64,000 bases of DNA from Pelagadaptatus aseana (GCA_040365065.1 BAABNI010000005.1:62001-126000), one strand, 5' to 3'; numbered from the stretch's first letter, positions 36,518 through 44,556 are shown. Numbers and translations are program-made. The notes: generated by a model from the sequence alone, not told the origin.

Positions 36518-38366
36518 TGAAAAGTCTCCTGTAGGTGAGGTACGGCCAAGTCAGTTGCTCTGGTCCTATGGCCCTGGATCTTTGATTGACCTACCTAGCC
36601 TTTCGGTAGTGACCTTGGGCATTGATCAATGGGAAAAGGACCGTTGCCCGCCTTTGGAAGAAGCTAGGCTCTTAGCTGCGGTGAGAAAAGTATTAGGACC
36701 TCAGGTGGAAACGCTGCGTATGCCGCCGTTTCAAAAGAACGAGCAGGTGGATGTTTGGTCGGCGGAAGCCAATATTGGTGTTCCGGTAAGGCCATTTCCT
36801 CGATGGTTGCGCTGTGTGAAATGTGGACTTTTGTCTGAGTACGATATTGGATTGTTTGATATTAAGGAGAACCGTTACCGCCCTGAACAGACTAGGTTCG
36901 TACATAAGGGGTGTACCGGTTCTAAGGGCGATCAGCCGGCTAAAGACGCTGATGCTGTGCCTGCTCGTTTTCTTTTGGCTTGTAGAAATGGGCATCTAGA
37001 TGATTTTCCCTGGCACTACTTTGTCCATAACGGTCCTTCAACTTGCAAAGGCACGCTGCGATTCTTTGAAAGCGGTGCATCATTGCAGACTGAGAATCTT
37101 TGGGTGAAATGTGATCAATGTGGGGCGTCCAGAAATATGGCCCACGCTTTTGGCCGATTAGGTAAAGAGAATTTGCCAGGTTGCCGTGGTAGGCATCCCC
37201 ATTTAGATACCTTTGATACTGGATGTAAAGAAGAGGCCCGTGCTGTTTTGCTGGGAGCTACAAATGCATGGTTTCCTGTAACGCTATCGGCATTGGCTAT
37301 CCCTTTGTCACGAGATCCCATCGCGCACTTAGTTCAAGATGGCTGGGACTATTTTCAGGAATTGGGCTCCGAATTAGAAGTGTCTATTACGGTAAAGACT
37401 CTGGAAAAGACAGGCGCGTTACCGGGAATCGGTAAATATCAACCAAAAGAAATATGGGAAGTTATTGAGGCAATTAAGTCAGGCCGTAAAGATGAATCTG
37501 TATCAGAGGCCGATATAAAAGGCCCAGAGTGGGATGTATTAACAGATCCCAATCCGCCGAGAGATTGGCCACATTTTTTAAGTCGAACTGTAGATTCCCC
37601 TAAAGGCTTTGAAAAGGTGATATCAAAGGTACTCTTACTTGAGAGATTGCGCGAAGTGAACGCACTGATCGGATTTACTCGTGTGGAAGCACAAGAGGGC
37701 GCGGCTGGACAGGTAGGCGGGCCCGAAATGGCAAGTCTCAGCCGAGGTGTACCAGACTGGGTGCCTGCCAGTCAGGTTCATGGGGAAGGTATCTTTATCC
37801 GGTTTGATGAAGAGGAGTTATCCAAATGGGAGAATCTCAAACCAGTTAAAGAGATTGAAGAAAAATTACTTCAGGGCCACAGAGGCTGGCGAAATTCGAG
37901 GAAGCTAGACCCTGACGAGGATTTCCCTGGGGTTCGATATACGATGCTTCATACCCTGGCGCATTTGTTGATTCGGGAGCTGGCTTTGGAGTGTGGTTAC
38001 AATGCTGCAAGTATTCGGGAGCGTATTTACGCCGACACTGAGCATGGTGATCCCCAGGCGGGCATTCTGATATATACAGCCGCAGCTGATTCAGATGGCA
38101 CTTTGGGTGGCCTTGTTGATCTTGGTAAACCGGAAAACTTTGGTCGATTATTAGAGCAGGCTCTGAATAGAGCTAAGATTTGTTCGTCAGATCCTTTGTG
38201 CTCTGAACATCACCCCGGAAAAGACAAATCACTACATGCTGCTGCCTGCCATGCTTGTAGTTTTGTAGCTGAGACCTCCTGCGAACGGGGTAATCGGTAC
38301 CTAGACCGTACTCTGCTAGTGCCGACTCTGGAGCGTATCGACGCGGCATTCTTTGGCGAGATATGA
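36510..38366 (+). CDS. drmB: DISARM DUF1998 protein DrmB
   Basis: DrmB (618 aa) carries the DUF1998 domain at its C-terminus: MLHTLAHLLIRELALECGY, ERIYADTEH, GILIYTAAADSDGTLGGL and the Cys-rich DPLCSEHHPGKDK...ACHACSFVAETSCERGNRY. N-terminal CXXC pairs (LRCVKCGLL and VKCDQCGAS) suggest further zinc sites. I chose ATG 36510, which has AAGGAGG eight bases upstream, over ATG 36492. It forms the core complex with DrmA in characterised systems. The next gene starts one base after its stop. Confidence 0.9.
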   Translation: MNNEKSPVGEVRPSQLLWSYGPGSLIDLPSLSVVTLGIDQWEKDRCPPLEEARLLAAVRKVLGPQVETLRMPPFQKNEQVDVWSAEANIGVPVRPFPRWLRCVKCGLLSEYDIGLFDIKENRYRPEQTRFVHKGCTGSKGDQPAKDADAVPARFLLACRNGHLDDFPWHYFVHNGPSTCKGTLRFFESGASLQTENLWVKCDQCGASRNMAHAFGRLGKENLPGCRGRHPHLDTFDTGCKEEARAVLLGATNAWFPVTLSALAIPLSRDPIAHLVQDGWDYFQELGSELEVSITVKTLEKTGALPGIGKYQPKEIWEVIEAIKSGRKDESVSEADIKGPEWDVLTDPNPPRDWPHFLSRTVDSPKGFEKVISKVLLLERLREVNALIGFTRVEAQEGAAGQVGGPEMASLSRGVPDWVPASQVHGEGIFIRFDEEELSKWENLKPVKEIEEKLLQGHRGWRNSRKLDPDEDFPGVRYTMLHTLAHLLIRELALECGYNAASIRERIYADTEHGDPQAGILIYTAAADSDGTLGGLVDLGKPENFGRLLEQALNRAKICSSDPLCSEHHPGKDKSLHAAACHACSFVAETSCERGNRYLDRTLLVPTLERIDAAFFGEI

Positions 38367-38367
38367 G

Positions 38368-39129
38368 ATGAGTCAATTGAAGCAGGCCGTGTTTGCTTTA
38401 TCGGCACAGGTTTCTCCCGAAAAGCTTGAAATTGTGATTGGAAAGATCTTGGAGTTGGATCAAAGGCTTTCTGGTAAGGCCCCGACTAGCTGGTTTAGCA
38501 CGCCTGTTGCTAGAAGTCTGTTTGATGAGGTAGTCAGGCAGTGGCAGTTGACCGATGTTTCACCACAGCAACTTGCCGGAATGATCCAAGGTGCAAGCTA
38601 TGCTTATGACCAAGCTAAAAAGGAAGTGAAGACCGAGCTAATCTGGACGGGGCCCACGACGCCAATTGTCTCCACACGCCGTACCGAACAGGCATTGCTT
38701 GAGGTTATTGATTCCGCTAGCTCAAGCCTGTTTATGACCAGTTTCGTAGCTTACAAAGTTCCTTCTATCGTCGCTGGAATCAAGAGTGCCATTTCGCGGG
38801 GCGTAGAGGTCTCTATGCTTTTAGAGTCGTCAGACCAGCATGGTGGTAACATTTCTGTTGATGCAATTGGTAATTTGAGAGAGCTCCTGCCTGGGATTAC
38901 TCTATATCACTGGGCTGATAAGAGCGGTGACTTCGAGGGTGCCAAGGTTCATGCCAAGGTGGCGGTTTCTGATCAAGCCAAGTGTTTCATCTCCAGTGCC
39001 AACCTTACGGGTCATGCGATGGAGAAGAATATGGAGGCCGGGGTGGTTATCCAGGGCGGGGATGTTCCAAGTACCTTATATAAACACCTGGAGGCTCTGG
39101 TAACTACAAGAGTGATTTGCCGCATTTAG
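38368..39129 (+). CDS. drmC: DISARM phospholipase-D-like protein DrmC
   Basis: The 253-aa protein has one HKD signature, GAKVHAKVAVSDQAKCFISSANLTG (His, Lys and Asp spaced as in PLD nucleases), and an N-terminal half with SLFMTSFVAYKVPSIVAGI typical of PLD-fold DrmC. One HKD per chain means it should work as a dimer, like bacterial Nuc-type nucleases. DrmC is found in both DISARM classes and has been reported to be dispensable in some. It is the last gene of the tightly packed set. Confidence 0.88.
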   Translation: MSQLKQAVFALSAQVSPEKLEIVIGKILELDQRLSGKAPTSWFSTPVARSLFDEVVRQWQLTDVSPQQLAGMIQGASYAYDQAKKEVKTELIWTGPTTPIVSTRRTEQALLEVIDSASSSLFMTSFVAYKVPSIVAGIKSAISRGVEVSMLLESSDQHGGNISVDAIGNLRELLPGITLYHWADKSGDFEGAKVHAKVAVSDQAKCFISSANLTGHAMEKNMEAGVVIQGGDVPSTLYKHLEALVTTRVICRI

Positions 39130-39138
39130 GTATGTGTG

Positions 39139-39168
39139 TTGACAGATCTTGGATAGAGACTGGAATAT
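39139..39168 (+). promoter_or_regulatory. possible promoter after drmC
   Basis: A perfect -35 box TTGACA (39139-39144) is followed after 18 bases by GAATAT (39163-39168), a weak -10. It could drive the next gene independently of the DISARM operon, with a leader of about 180 bases that I cannot explain otherwise. Confidence 0.3.
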
Positions 39169-39349
39169 TCAATTATTGGCCTGAGGTATATTTTATAGGG
39201 GTAACTGAAAATCATCGATCCTCCCCAGTTGACTGGATCAAGCGGAGACTGAAGAGCGTAGTATGTTTATGTGGCGGTTACTCGGGCTAGAAAGGCGGCT
39301 TATGTGTTGTCTTATGGTGAGCCGAGTAATTTTTTAAATATTTCTAATA

Positions 39350-40075
39350 GTGGGTGAAAGCGTGCTGCCATTTCCTTTATATCATGGGACATCAACCTTA
39401 TTCTTAAGAAGCATAATTGAGAGTGGGCTCGCTGGAGTAAACCCTGTTAAAGATCAGGGTATTCTACCTTTTGCAAAAGAGTTGTTGCCGATCGTTAAGA
39501 AAACTTTAGGCGAAGAAGAATCTTTTATGGTGAAGGTAGATGGCTATGAACGAATTGTAAATCAGGTAAAAACAGAAGGTGGTTTTAATTTTCAACATGG
39601 CGATACGTATGTTTCTCCATCTATAGCAACCGCATCTAGATATGCTTGCAATTCACGCTTTGGATCTGAAATATTCTCTTATTCTATTGAATTTCTGGAA
39701 GAACTTGTTCGAAGAAATATTCCGGGTGTAACAGATGATTTATATACGAGATATAGAGATATTTTTTCTATGCTTTATATTTATCCTGCCCCAATTCTGA
39801 TTAGAGTTAATAAAATTAGTGAGTCAAATTTGCTTGATGAGCATGGGAATTGCCCAAAAAACCAAATCTTGGATCTTAAAAAATACAAAGAAATGAAAGA
39901 TATCCCACTAAATGTTATTGGCCAACAGATGAACTTCCGTATAAAGAATTCAATCAAAGCTGATGATCTGGATGTATTTTTGCTTTGTGTGACTAAATAT
40001 AATCAGATTGATCCAGATTTTAATGCGTACCCTATAGATAAGAACAATATAAATCTTTATGAATCACATGTTTGA
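39350..40075 (+). CDS. putative ADP-ribosyltransferase-fold protein
   Basis: The 241-aa protein opens with PLYHGTSTLFLRSIIESGL, matching the His motif (YHGT) and following helix of PARP/Tpt1-like ADP-ribosyltransferases. Further on, GDTYVSPSIATASRYACNS fits the second motif (Tyr in a strand, then Ser and a helix). A third-motif candidate is GQQMNFRIKNSIKADDL. This gives an H-Y-Q-like triad. Such domains occur in toxins and phage-defence effectors. Start is GTG 39350; a stop lies just upstream. The gene is strongly AT-rich. Family membership is inferred from motifs only. Confidence 0.5.
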   Translation: MGESVLPFPLYHGTSTLFLRSIIESGLAGVNPVKDQGILPFAKELLPIVKKTLGEEESFMVKVDGYERIVNQVKTEGGFNFQHGDTYVSPSIATASRYACNSRFGSEIFSYSIEFLEELVRRNIPGVTDDLYTRYRDIFSMLYIYPAPILIRVNKISESNLLDEHGNCPKNQILDLKKYKEMKDIPLNVIGQQMNFRIKNSIKADDLDVFLLCVTKYNQIDPDFNAYPIDKNNINLYESHV

Positions 40076-40145
40076 AAATAACTAATAGAATTAATTGTTA
40101 TTGATGTTTTTGTTATTCGAATAAAAATTGATAATCAGTGATCTG

Positions 40146-40556
40146 CTAAGATGCGTTCCCAATGCCTTGAAGTCCTGATTGTTCCAAAGTGCTCAATGGG
40201 ATAGCCGCCAGTTTTTCAGTATATGCCTCGGCAATTTTTCGGGCTTCCTTTTGTATATAGGCTGCCAGGGGCTGGGGCTGAAGCACGGTAACGGAGCTGC
40301 CAAGTGATAAAAGCCTTCGCCTTAATCCCAGGCTTTCATCGGTCTGTGCCACGACAATGTGTTTATTCTGGGGGCGACTGGTCACAGTTTGATGCTCGCC
40401 AATCGGATACAACAACATTTCTTGCAGGGCGCCGGGGCCAACTTCCAGCTCTACCGTGATATTGCTGCGGTAGGTGTCTCCAGCCTTGGCGCGGCATAAG
40501 GCGTCCAGATCGTAGGTCAACCAAGTTCTGTTGGCGTTGTTGATAGAGATTATCAT
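40146..40556 (-). pseudogene. C-terminal part of a WYL-domain regulator (WCX domain)
   Basis: The 136-aa frame reads ITVELEVGPGALQEMLLYP, then LGLRRRLLSLGSSVTVLQP and AYIQKEARKIAEAY, the usual ending of WYL proteins (the WCX segment). The helix-turn-helix and the WYL core are missing, and no reading frame upstream supplies them before the right-end repeats begin at 40649. It looks like a 5'-truncated copy of a regulator of the BrxR/CapW kind, common in defence islands. A short stand-alone WCX protein is the alternative. Confidence 0.55.
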
Positions 40557-40648
40557 GCAATTTTTTTGATGGTTGTTGCTTGAAGTGTAAGCACAATATA
40601 TGGTGTATTTATGTTTGTTGTTGCACTCTATATGGTATTTTCTGTGTT

Positions 40649-40785
40649 TTCACAATCTTTATTAAAATTACACCCCTGGATTTAGAAGTGGCATGGTGCT
40701 TTTTTCACAAACTTTATTAAATATTACCCCTTATGGAATGCGGGCTTCAGAGGGGGCGATTCACAAACTTTATTCAAAACTGACA
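40649..40785 (-). repeat. right end: two spaced 18-bp copies plus terminal repeat
   Basis: On this strand, TTTTAATAAAGATTGTGAA lies at 40649-40667, the exact 18-mer TTTAATAAAGTTTGTGAA at 40704-40721, and the 25-bp terminal repeat at 40761-40785. Copies are about 55 bases apart, whereas those at the left end are packed tightly. Such unequal spacing of binding sites between ends is a Tn7 hallmark. Confidence 0.8.
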
Positions 40786-40790
40786 TGTCA
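40786..40790 (+). repeat. right 5-bp target-site duplication (TGTCA)
   Basis: TGTCA directly follows the right terminal repeat and equals the five bases before the left one. Confidence 0.75.
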
Positions 40791-40819
40791 GATTTGAGGA
40801 ACGTGTGTGAATAGCGAAA

Positions 40820-40854
40820 GAAGGCGGGCCAAATGGCCCGCCTTCTGCGTTTTT
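40820..40854 (+). terminator. intrinsic terminator, originally of gcvP
   Basis: GAAGGCGGGCC (40820-40830), loop AAAT, GGCCCGCCTTC (40835-40845), then TGCGTTTTT. The 11-bp GC-rich stem with a T run is a classical terminator. Without the transposon it would lie about 40 bases after the gcvP stop codon. Confidence 0.85.
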
Positions 40855-40888
40855 GAAACAATATTCCTATGGAGATGGCTTTAGATTG

Positions 40889-41032
40889 ATGAATATTTTG
40901 GGGCTGTTGTTACACTCACTGTCAGGCAACCGTAAAGATATATGGTCTGTTAGGGTAAGTGGTAATTGGCGAGTAACCTTTCGGTTCAATGGTCGCGACC
41001 CTGAAATTGTTAATTATGAGGATTATCACTAA
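40889..41032 (+). pseudogene. 3' fragment of a HigB/RelE-type toxin
   Basis: The 47-aa frame reads HSLSGNRKDIWSVRVSGNW, RVTFRFNGRDPEIVNYEDYH, which is the C-terminal half of HigB-type mRNA interferases (family form: LKGxxKGxWSVxVSGNWRxTF...YxDYH). The N-terminal half is missing; upstream is the gcvP terminator. It overlaps the antitoxin start by one base (TAATG), the normal higB-higA arrangement. The toxin is probably inactive. Confidence 0.7.
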
Positions 41033-41289
41033 TGAGTATGCATAACCCCGCTCACCCAGGTGAGATTCTTAAAGAGCTGGTAATTGAGCCCCTTGAGCTG
41101 ACAATTACAGATGTCGCAGAGCATCTGGGTGTTAGCCGAAAAACCTTGTCTAAAGTCCTCAATGGCAGGGGTGCGATTACTCCTGAAATGGCTATGCGCT
41201 TAGAGTTGGCATTTAAAAAGCCTTCAGCTGATCACTGGCTCAGATTGCAAAATGCATTTGATTTGTGGGCTGTTCGAGAACAGCAGTAG
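41032..41289 (+). CDS. higA: HigA-family antitoxin
   Basis: This 85-aa protein has the full HigA/VapI pattern: HPGEILKELVIEPLELTITD, then the helix-turn-helix VAEHLGVSRKTLSKVLNGRG, then ITPEMAMRLELAF and the ending WLRLQNAFDLW. It binds the toxin and represses the operon in intact modules. Here the toxin partner is truncated, so this antitoxin is orphaned. Convergent to the next gene. Confidence 0.88.
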   Translation: MSMHNPAHPGEILKELVIEPLELTITDVAEHLGVSRKTLSKVLNGRGAITPEMAMRLELAFKKPSADHWLRLQNAFDLWAVREQQ

Positions 41290-41467
41290 GAATTGCATGT
41301 TGAGCCATATCAGCTGAATTACGTTTAAAGGCCAGAATTACTTTTTAAATTTCTGAGTGGCTGTAATTGGCGCTTCTGAGAAACCGGCTTCTTGTCGGAG
41401 CATGCCACTACAGCATTTCATTATCGGGCAATTAATCGCCCCGGGCAGCAAGTGTCTGGACAGAAAT

Positions 41468-42739
41468 CTAATGCTCTAAGATTGAACCAATTGGTACAAA
41501 GTGCACTCCTTTATTTCGCTCAAAGAAGCTCGAAAGAAACAGCTTATCCTCAACCGGAATCACCACGGATAAATCCCGCACTTTCTCTCCGGAGTGGTGG
41601 CTGTAGGCAATAATCTCACTGGCATTTCTCGACATCACCATAAAACCCGTGCCACTGCTGGAGCCTGCCAGCCACTTGGATGGAATCCGTAGCAGCAGCG
41701 GTTTGATCCATGGGTTGGCGTGCATCCAGGTCATCAATGGCGATCGATCCTTGATAAATCCCACCCACACCCGACCTTCGCTGTCGCGATCCATGCCGTC
41801 AGGGAGGCCGGGCAGGTTATCCCAGAGAGTGTCGTATTGCCCGGCGCGGTTGCCGCTCAGATGAGCGCGGCTGATCAGGAAGTTGACCGTTTCCGTAATC
41901 AGCAGACTTTGTTCACGACCTTGCGGGTCGTATTCGATTAAAACACCGTCGGCAAAAATGGCATTTTCTACGACCAGTCCTACGGTTTGAGCCTTGGTGT
42001 CATAGCGCCAGATTCTGCCATTGCGCGCCAGAGTAATGGCTTCTGGCAGGGCACCCAAACCCGATGATGCCTTGGGGTGACTGAAGGGCTCTGACATATA
42101 CACGTGCCTGCCATCACTGGAGATATCCAGATCGTTGCAGAATTGCATGGGGCGACTGTTGTGGTTATCGAGCGCGGTAAGCACGGTCTCGTTTAACGGT
42201 GCTGGATAGACTTTGGCCGTATTGGGCTCATCAGAGTTTGGCAGTTCCAGCCCGTCTTCTCTTAATTCGCCGGTTATGGGTACGCGCGTTACAACAGGCT
42301 CAAACTTAGCTTTTGATATATCCAGTAAATACAACCCCGGGCCGTGTGGGTAGTGGTTGTAGTCCAGTCGCGCCATGCAAAAATAAGCCAGATGGGTACT
42401 GCCCGGAACCATTTTGGCGCCGGTGGGGGAGACCGGGGAATAGACCAGCTTTCTGGCTTTGCCTGAGGCTGTATCGACTTCCCAAATCCATTCATCCCGG
42501 GCGCTCACCAGCAGTTTGTTGGTTCCGGGAATATGGAGCACTTCATCGTGTCCGGGGACGTCTTCGGCAATGGTCACCATCTCAGCCGCGATAACATCAC
42601 CAATGTCGGCCTTCAACAGTTCCTCAGGTATGGGGCCGATGGTTCGTTGCTCACCAATTTGGTGGTAAGAGGCGGGTCTGGATATGAACCAAACGGCGCA
42701 AGTCAGTATGACTAGGCCCAATAACGTCTTCCTGATCAT
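41468..42739 (-). CDS. membrane-anchored SMP-30/strictosidine-synthase-like beta-propeller protein
   Basis: The 423-aa protein starts with a hydrophobic anchor (KTLLGLVILTCAVWFI). It continues with propeller blocks HDEVLHIPGTNKLLVSARD, FCNDLDISSDGRHVYMSEPF, FADGVLIEYDPQGREQSLLI and LPDGMDRDSEGRVWVGF. These match the SMP-30/gluconolactonase and strictosidine-synthase-like families, which hydrolyse lactones or esters with a bound metal ion. The substrate cannot be read. It is transcribed away from the TetR gene, and the palindrome between them suggests common control. Confidence 0.75.
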   Translation of the reverse strand: MIRKTLLGLVILTCAVWFISRPASYHQIGEQRTIGPIPEELLKADIGDVIAAEMVTIAEDVPGHDEVLHIPGTNKLLVSARDEWIWEVDTASGKARKLVYSPVSPTGAKMVPGSTHLAYFCMARLDYNHYPHGPGLYLLDISKAKFEPVVTRVPITGELREDGLELPNSDEPNTAKVYPAPLNETVLTALDNHNSRPMQFCNDLDISSDGRHVYMSEPFSHPKASSGLGALPEAITLARNGRIWRYDTKAQTVGLVVENAIFADGVLIEYDPQGREQSLLITETVNFLISRAHLSGNRAGQYDTLWDNLPGLPDGMDRDSEGRVWVGFIKDRSPLMTWMHANPWIKPLLLRIPSKWLAGSSSGTGFMVMSRNASEIIAYSHHSGEKVRDLSVVIPVEDKLFLSSFFERNKGVHFVPIGSILEH

Positions 42740-42796
42740 GGCTTTCCTTGTAACGATTTATTAATTATTCGCAGCAGTTTAGCAGGAATTTGGGCT

Positions 42797-42821
42797 TTAA
42801 TTAGACGAGCGGTCTAATTAA
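42797..42821. promoter_or_regulatory. operator palindrome between the propeller gene and acuR
   Basis: TTAATTAGAC, five bases GAGCG, then GTCTAATTAA: perfect 10-bp arms. It lies 16 bases before the acuR ATG and 58 bases before the opposite gene. The core AGAC-N5-GTCT recurs in front of acuI, so AcuR is the likely binder. Confidence 0.7.
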
Positions 42822-42836
42822 ATGTAGTATGACCCC

Positions 42837-43484
42837 ATGACTACTTCAGCACCGACAACCAAGCGACGTCGCGGCCGGCCTCCGGCGGGCTCTTCGTCGC
42901 CAGCAGAAACCCGGCAGGCCATCATCCAGACAGGGGTGGTGATTCTGACGGAGCAAGGTTTTGCGGCGACGGGTATCGACAAGGTGCTGAAACAGGCTCG
43001 AGTGCCCAAGGGGTCGTTTTACCATTACTTTGCCAGCAAAGAGGCGTTCATACTGGAGGTGGTGGATGCCTACGGTGTCTATTTTGCTCGCAAGCTTGAT
43101 AGGCATTTCAGTAACACCGATCTTTCGCCTCTGATGCGACTGGCTGCCTTTGTGGACGATGCCATTGCCGGTATGAAGCGACACGCTTATGAGCGGGGCT
43201 GCCTGATTGGCAATCTGGGACAGGAGGTGTCCATTATCAGCCCGGCGTTGCGCGAGCGGGTTGAGCACGTATTGCAGGATTGGGAAGCGCGTCTGGCCGA
43301 CTGTCTTGAACAGGCTGTTGTGGCCGGTGAACTGGCTGCCGGGTGTGACTGTCGGGCAGAGGCAAGCTACTTCTGGACCGGCTGGGAAGGCGCTGTCATG
43401 CGTGCCAGATTACAGAGAGACACGGCATTGATGGCATTGTTTGGTCAGCGGTTTATTCAGCATCTGCCGACTGGCAGCAATTGA
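42837..43484 (+). CDS. acuR: TetR-family regulator, AcuR-like
   Basis: The 215-aa protein has a basic N-terminal arm KRRRGRPPAG and the TetR helix-turn-helix FAATGIDKVLKQARVPKGSF, YHYFASKEAF. The ligand domain contains ERGCLIGNLGQE, typical of the AcuR/NemR branch. Neighbouring acuI and two shared palindromes support a role as repressor responding to acrylate or acryloyl-CoA-type compounds. The effector is inferred from this context. Confidence 0.75.
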   Translation: MTTSAPTTKRRRGRPPAGSSSPAETRQAIIQTGVVILTEQGFAATGIDKVLKQARVPKGSFYHYFASKEAFILEVVDAYGVYFARKLDRHFSNTDLSPLMRLAAFVDDAIAGMKRHAYERGCLIGNLGQEVSIISPALRERVEHVLQDWEARLADCLEQAVVAGELAAGCDCRAEASYFWTGWEGAVMRARLQRDTALMALFGQRFIQHLPTGSN

Positions 43485-43537
43485 GCCGCTGAGGATTTTT
43501 TTGCACCGATCATGGGATCGGTTTTATTTTCAATAAA

Positions 43538-43556
43538 AATAGACGATCGGTCTATT
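43538..43556 (+). promoter_or_regulatory. operator palindrome before acuI
   Basis: AATAGAC, GATCG, GTCTATT: perfect 7-bp arms with a 5-bp centre, 16 bases before the acuI ATG. It shares AGAC-N5-GTCT with the site before acuR. Confidence 0.7.
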
Positions 43557-43572
43557 AAAGCGGGAGAGTGCG

Positions 43573-44556
43573 ATGTTTAACGCGATTATGATCAACAAAG
43601 ACGATCAGGGTTATCAGTCATCAATGCAGCAGGTGGCTGATACCGATTTGCCGGAAGGCAATGTCACCGTGGCGGTTGAATACTCAACCTTGAATTACAA
43701 GGACGGTCTGGCGATCACCGGAAAGAGCCCTGTGGTAAGGCAATTTCCCATGGTGCCGGGCATCGACTTTGCCGGCAGGGTGGAAGACAGTAGCGATCCC
43801 CGTTACAAGGCCGGCGACAAGGTGATATTGAACGGCTGGGGCGTGGGTGAGACCCATTGGGGTGGCTTGGCCCAGCGTGCCCGAGTCAACGGTGATTGGT
43901 TGATACCCTTGCCAGAGTCGGTTTCCTGTCAGCAGGCCATGGGCATCGGTACCGCCGGTTATACCGCCATGTTATGTGTTCTGGCTCTGGCCGACAGCGG
44001 TGTGACCCCGGATAAAGGCGATATTCTGGTGACCGGTGCGGCCGGTGGCGTTGGCAGCGTGGCGATCAGCCTGTTGGCCAAACGCGGCTACCGCGTTGTT
44101 GCCTCGACTGGTCGGGTCAGTGATGCCGAATACCTATCTGGTCTGGGTGCGGCGGAGATTATTGATCGTAATGAGCTCAGCGAGCCGGGTCGTCCGCTGG
44201 GCAAAGAACGCTGGGCCGGGGCGGTCGATGCCGTGGGCAGTCACACTCTGGCCAATATCTGTGCGACCACCCAATACGGTGGCGTGGTCACGGCTTGCGG
44301 TCTGGCTCAGGGTATGGATCTTCCGGCGACTGTGATGCCGTTTATCTTGCGCGGTGTCACCTTGAAGGGCATCGACAGCGTCTACTGCCCGAGAGAGCAG
44401 CGACTGGCCGCGTGGTCGGCATTGGCTGAAGAGTTCGATATGAGCAAGCTTGATAGCGTGAACACCGTGATTGGTCTCGGTGATGCGATTGAGCAGGCCG
44501 GACTGCTGTTGGAAGGGAAAATTCGTGGCCGCGTTATTGTGGATGTAAACGCCTGA
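43573..44556 (+). CDS. acuI: acryloyl-CoA reductase (NADPH), AcuI/YhdH family
   Basis: This 327-aa zinc-free MDR oxidoreductase has LNYKDGLAITGKSPV, PGIDFAGRVEDS, GWGVGETHWGGLAQRAR, the cofactor motif VTGAAGGVGSVAI, and the family ending GKIRGRVIVDV. AcuI reduces acryloyl-CoA to propionyl-CoA with NADPH and protects cells against acrylate, for example during DMSP breakdown in marine bacteria. Adjacent acuR and operators fit this. No DMSP lyase gene is in the window. Confidence 0.88.
   Translation: MFNAIMINKDDQGYQSSMQQVADTDLPEGNVTVAVEYSTLNYKDGLAITGKSPVVRQFPMVPGIDFAGRVEDSSDPRYKAGDKVILNGWGVGETHWGGLAQRARVNGDWLIPLPESVSCQQAMGIGTAGYTAMLCVLALADSGVTPDKGDILVTGAAGGVGSVAISLLAKRGYRVVASTGRVSDAEYLSGLGAAEIIDRNELSEPGRPLGKERWAGAVDAVGSHTLANICATTQYGGVVTACGLAQGMDLPATVMPFILRGVTLKGIDSVYCPREQRLAAWSALAEEFDMSKLDSVNTVIGLGDAIEQAGLLLEGKIRGRVIVDVNA

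Larger units (their letters stand above)
19524..40785. mobile_element. 21.3-kb Tn7/Tn402-like element carrying a DISARM locus, without its own transposase
   Basis: The ends are 25-bp terminal inverted repeats at 19524-19548 and 40761-40785. They match at 24 of 25 positions, start TGTCAG, end TTGTGA, and are flanked by a TGTCA duplication. Further copies of the repeat core lie inside each end, like the multiple transposase-binding sites of Tn7. The interior is more AT-rich than the flanks. I checked all long genes inside and none resembles TnsA, TnsB, TnsC, TniA or TniB, so the element is either moved in trans or is a fixed remnant. Family assignment is inferred from end structure. Confidence 0.75.
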
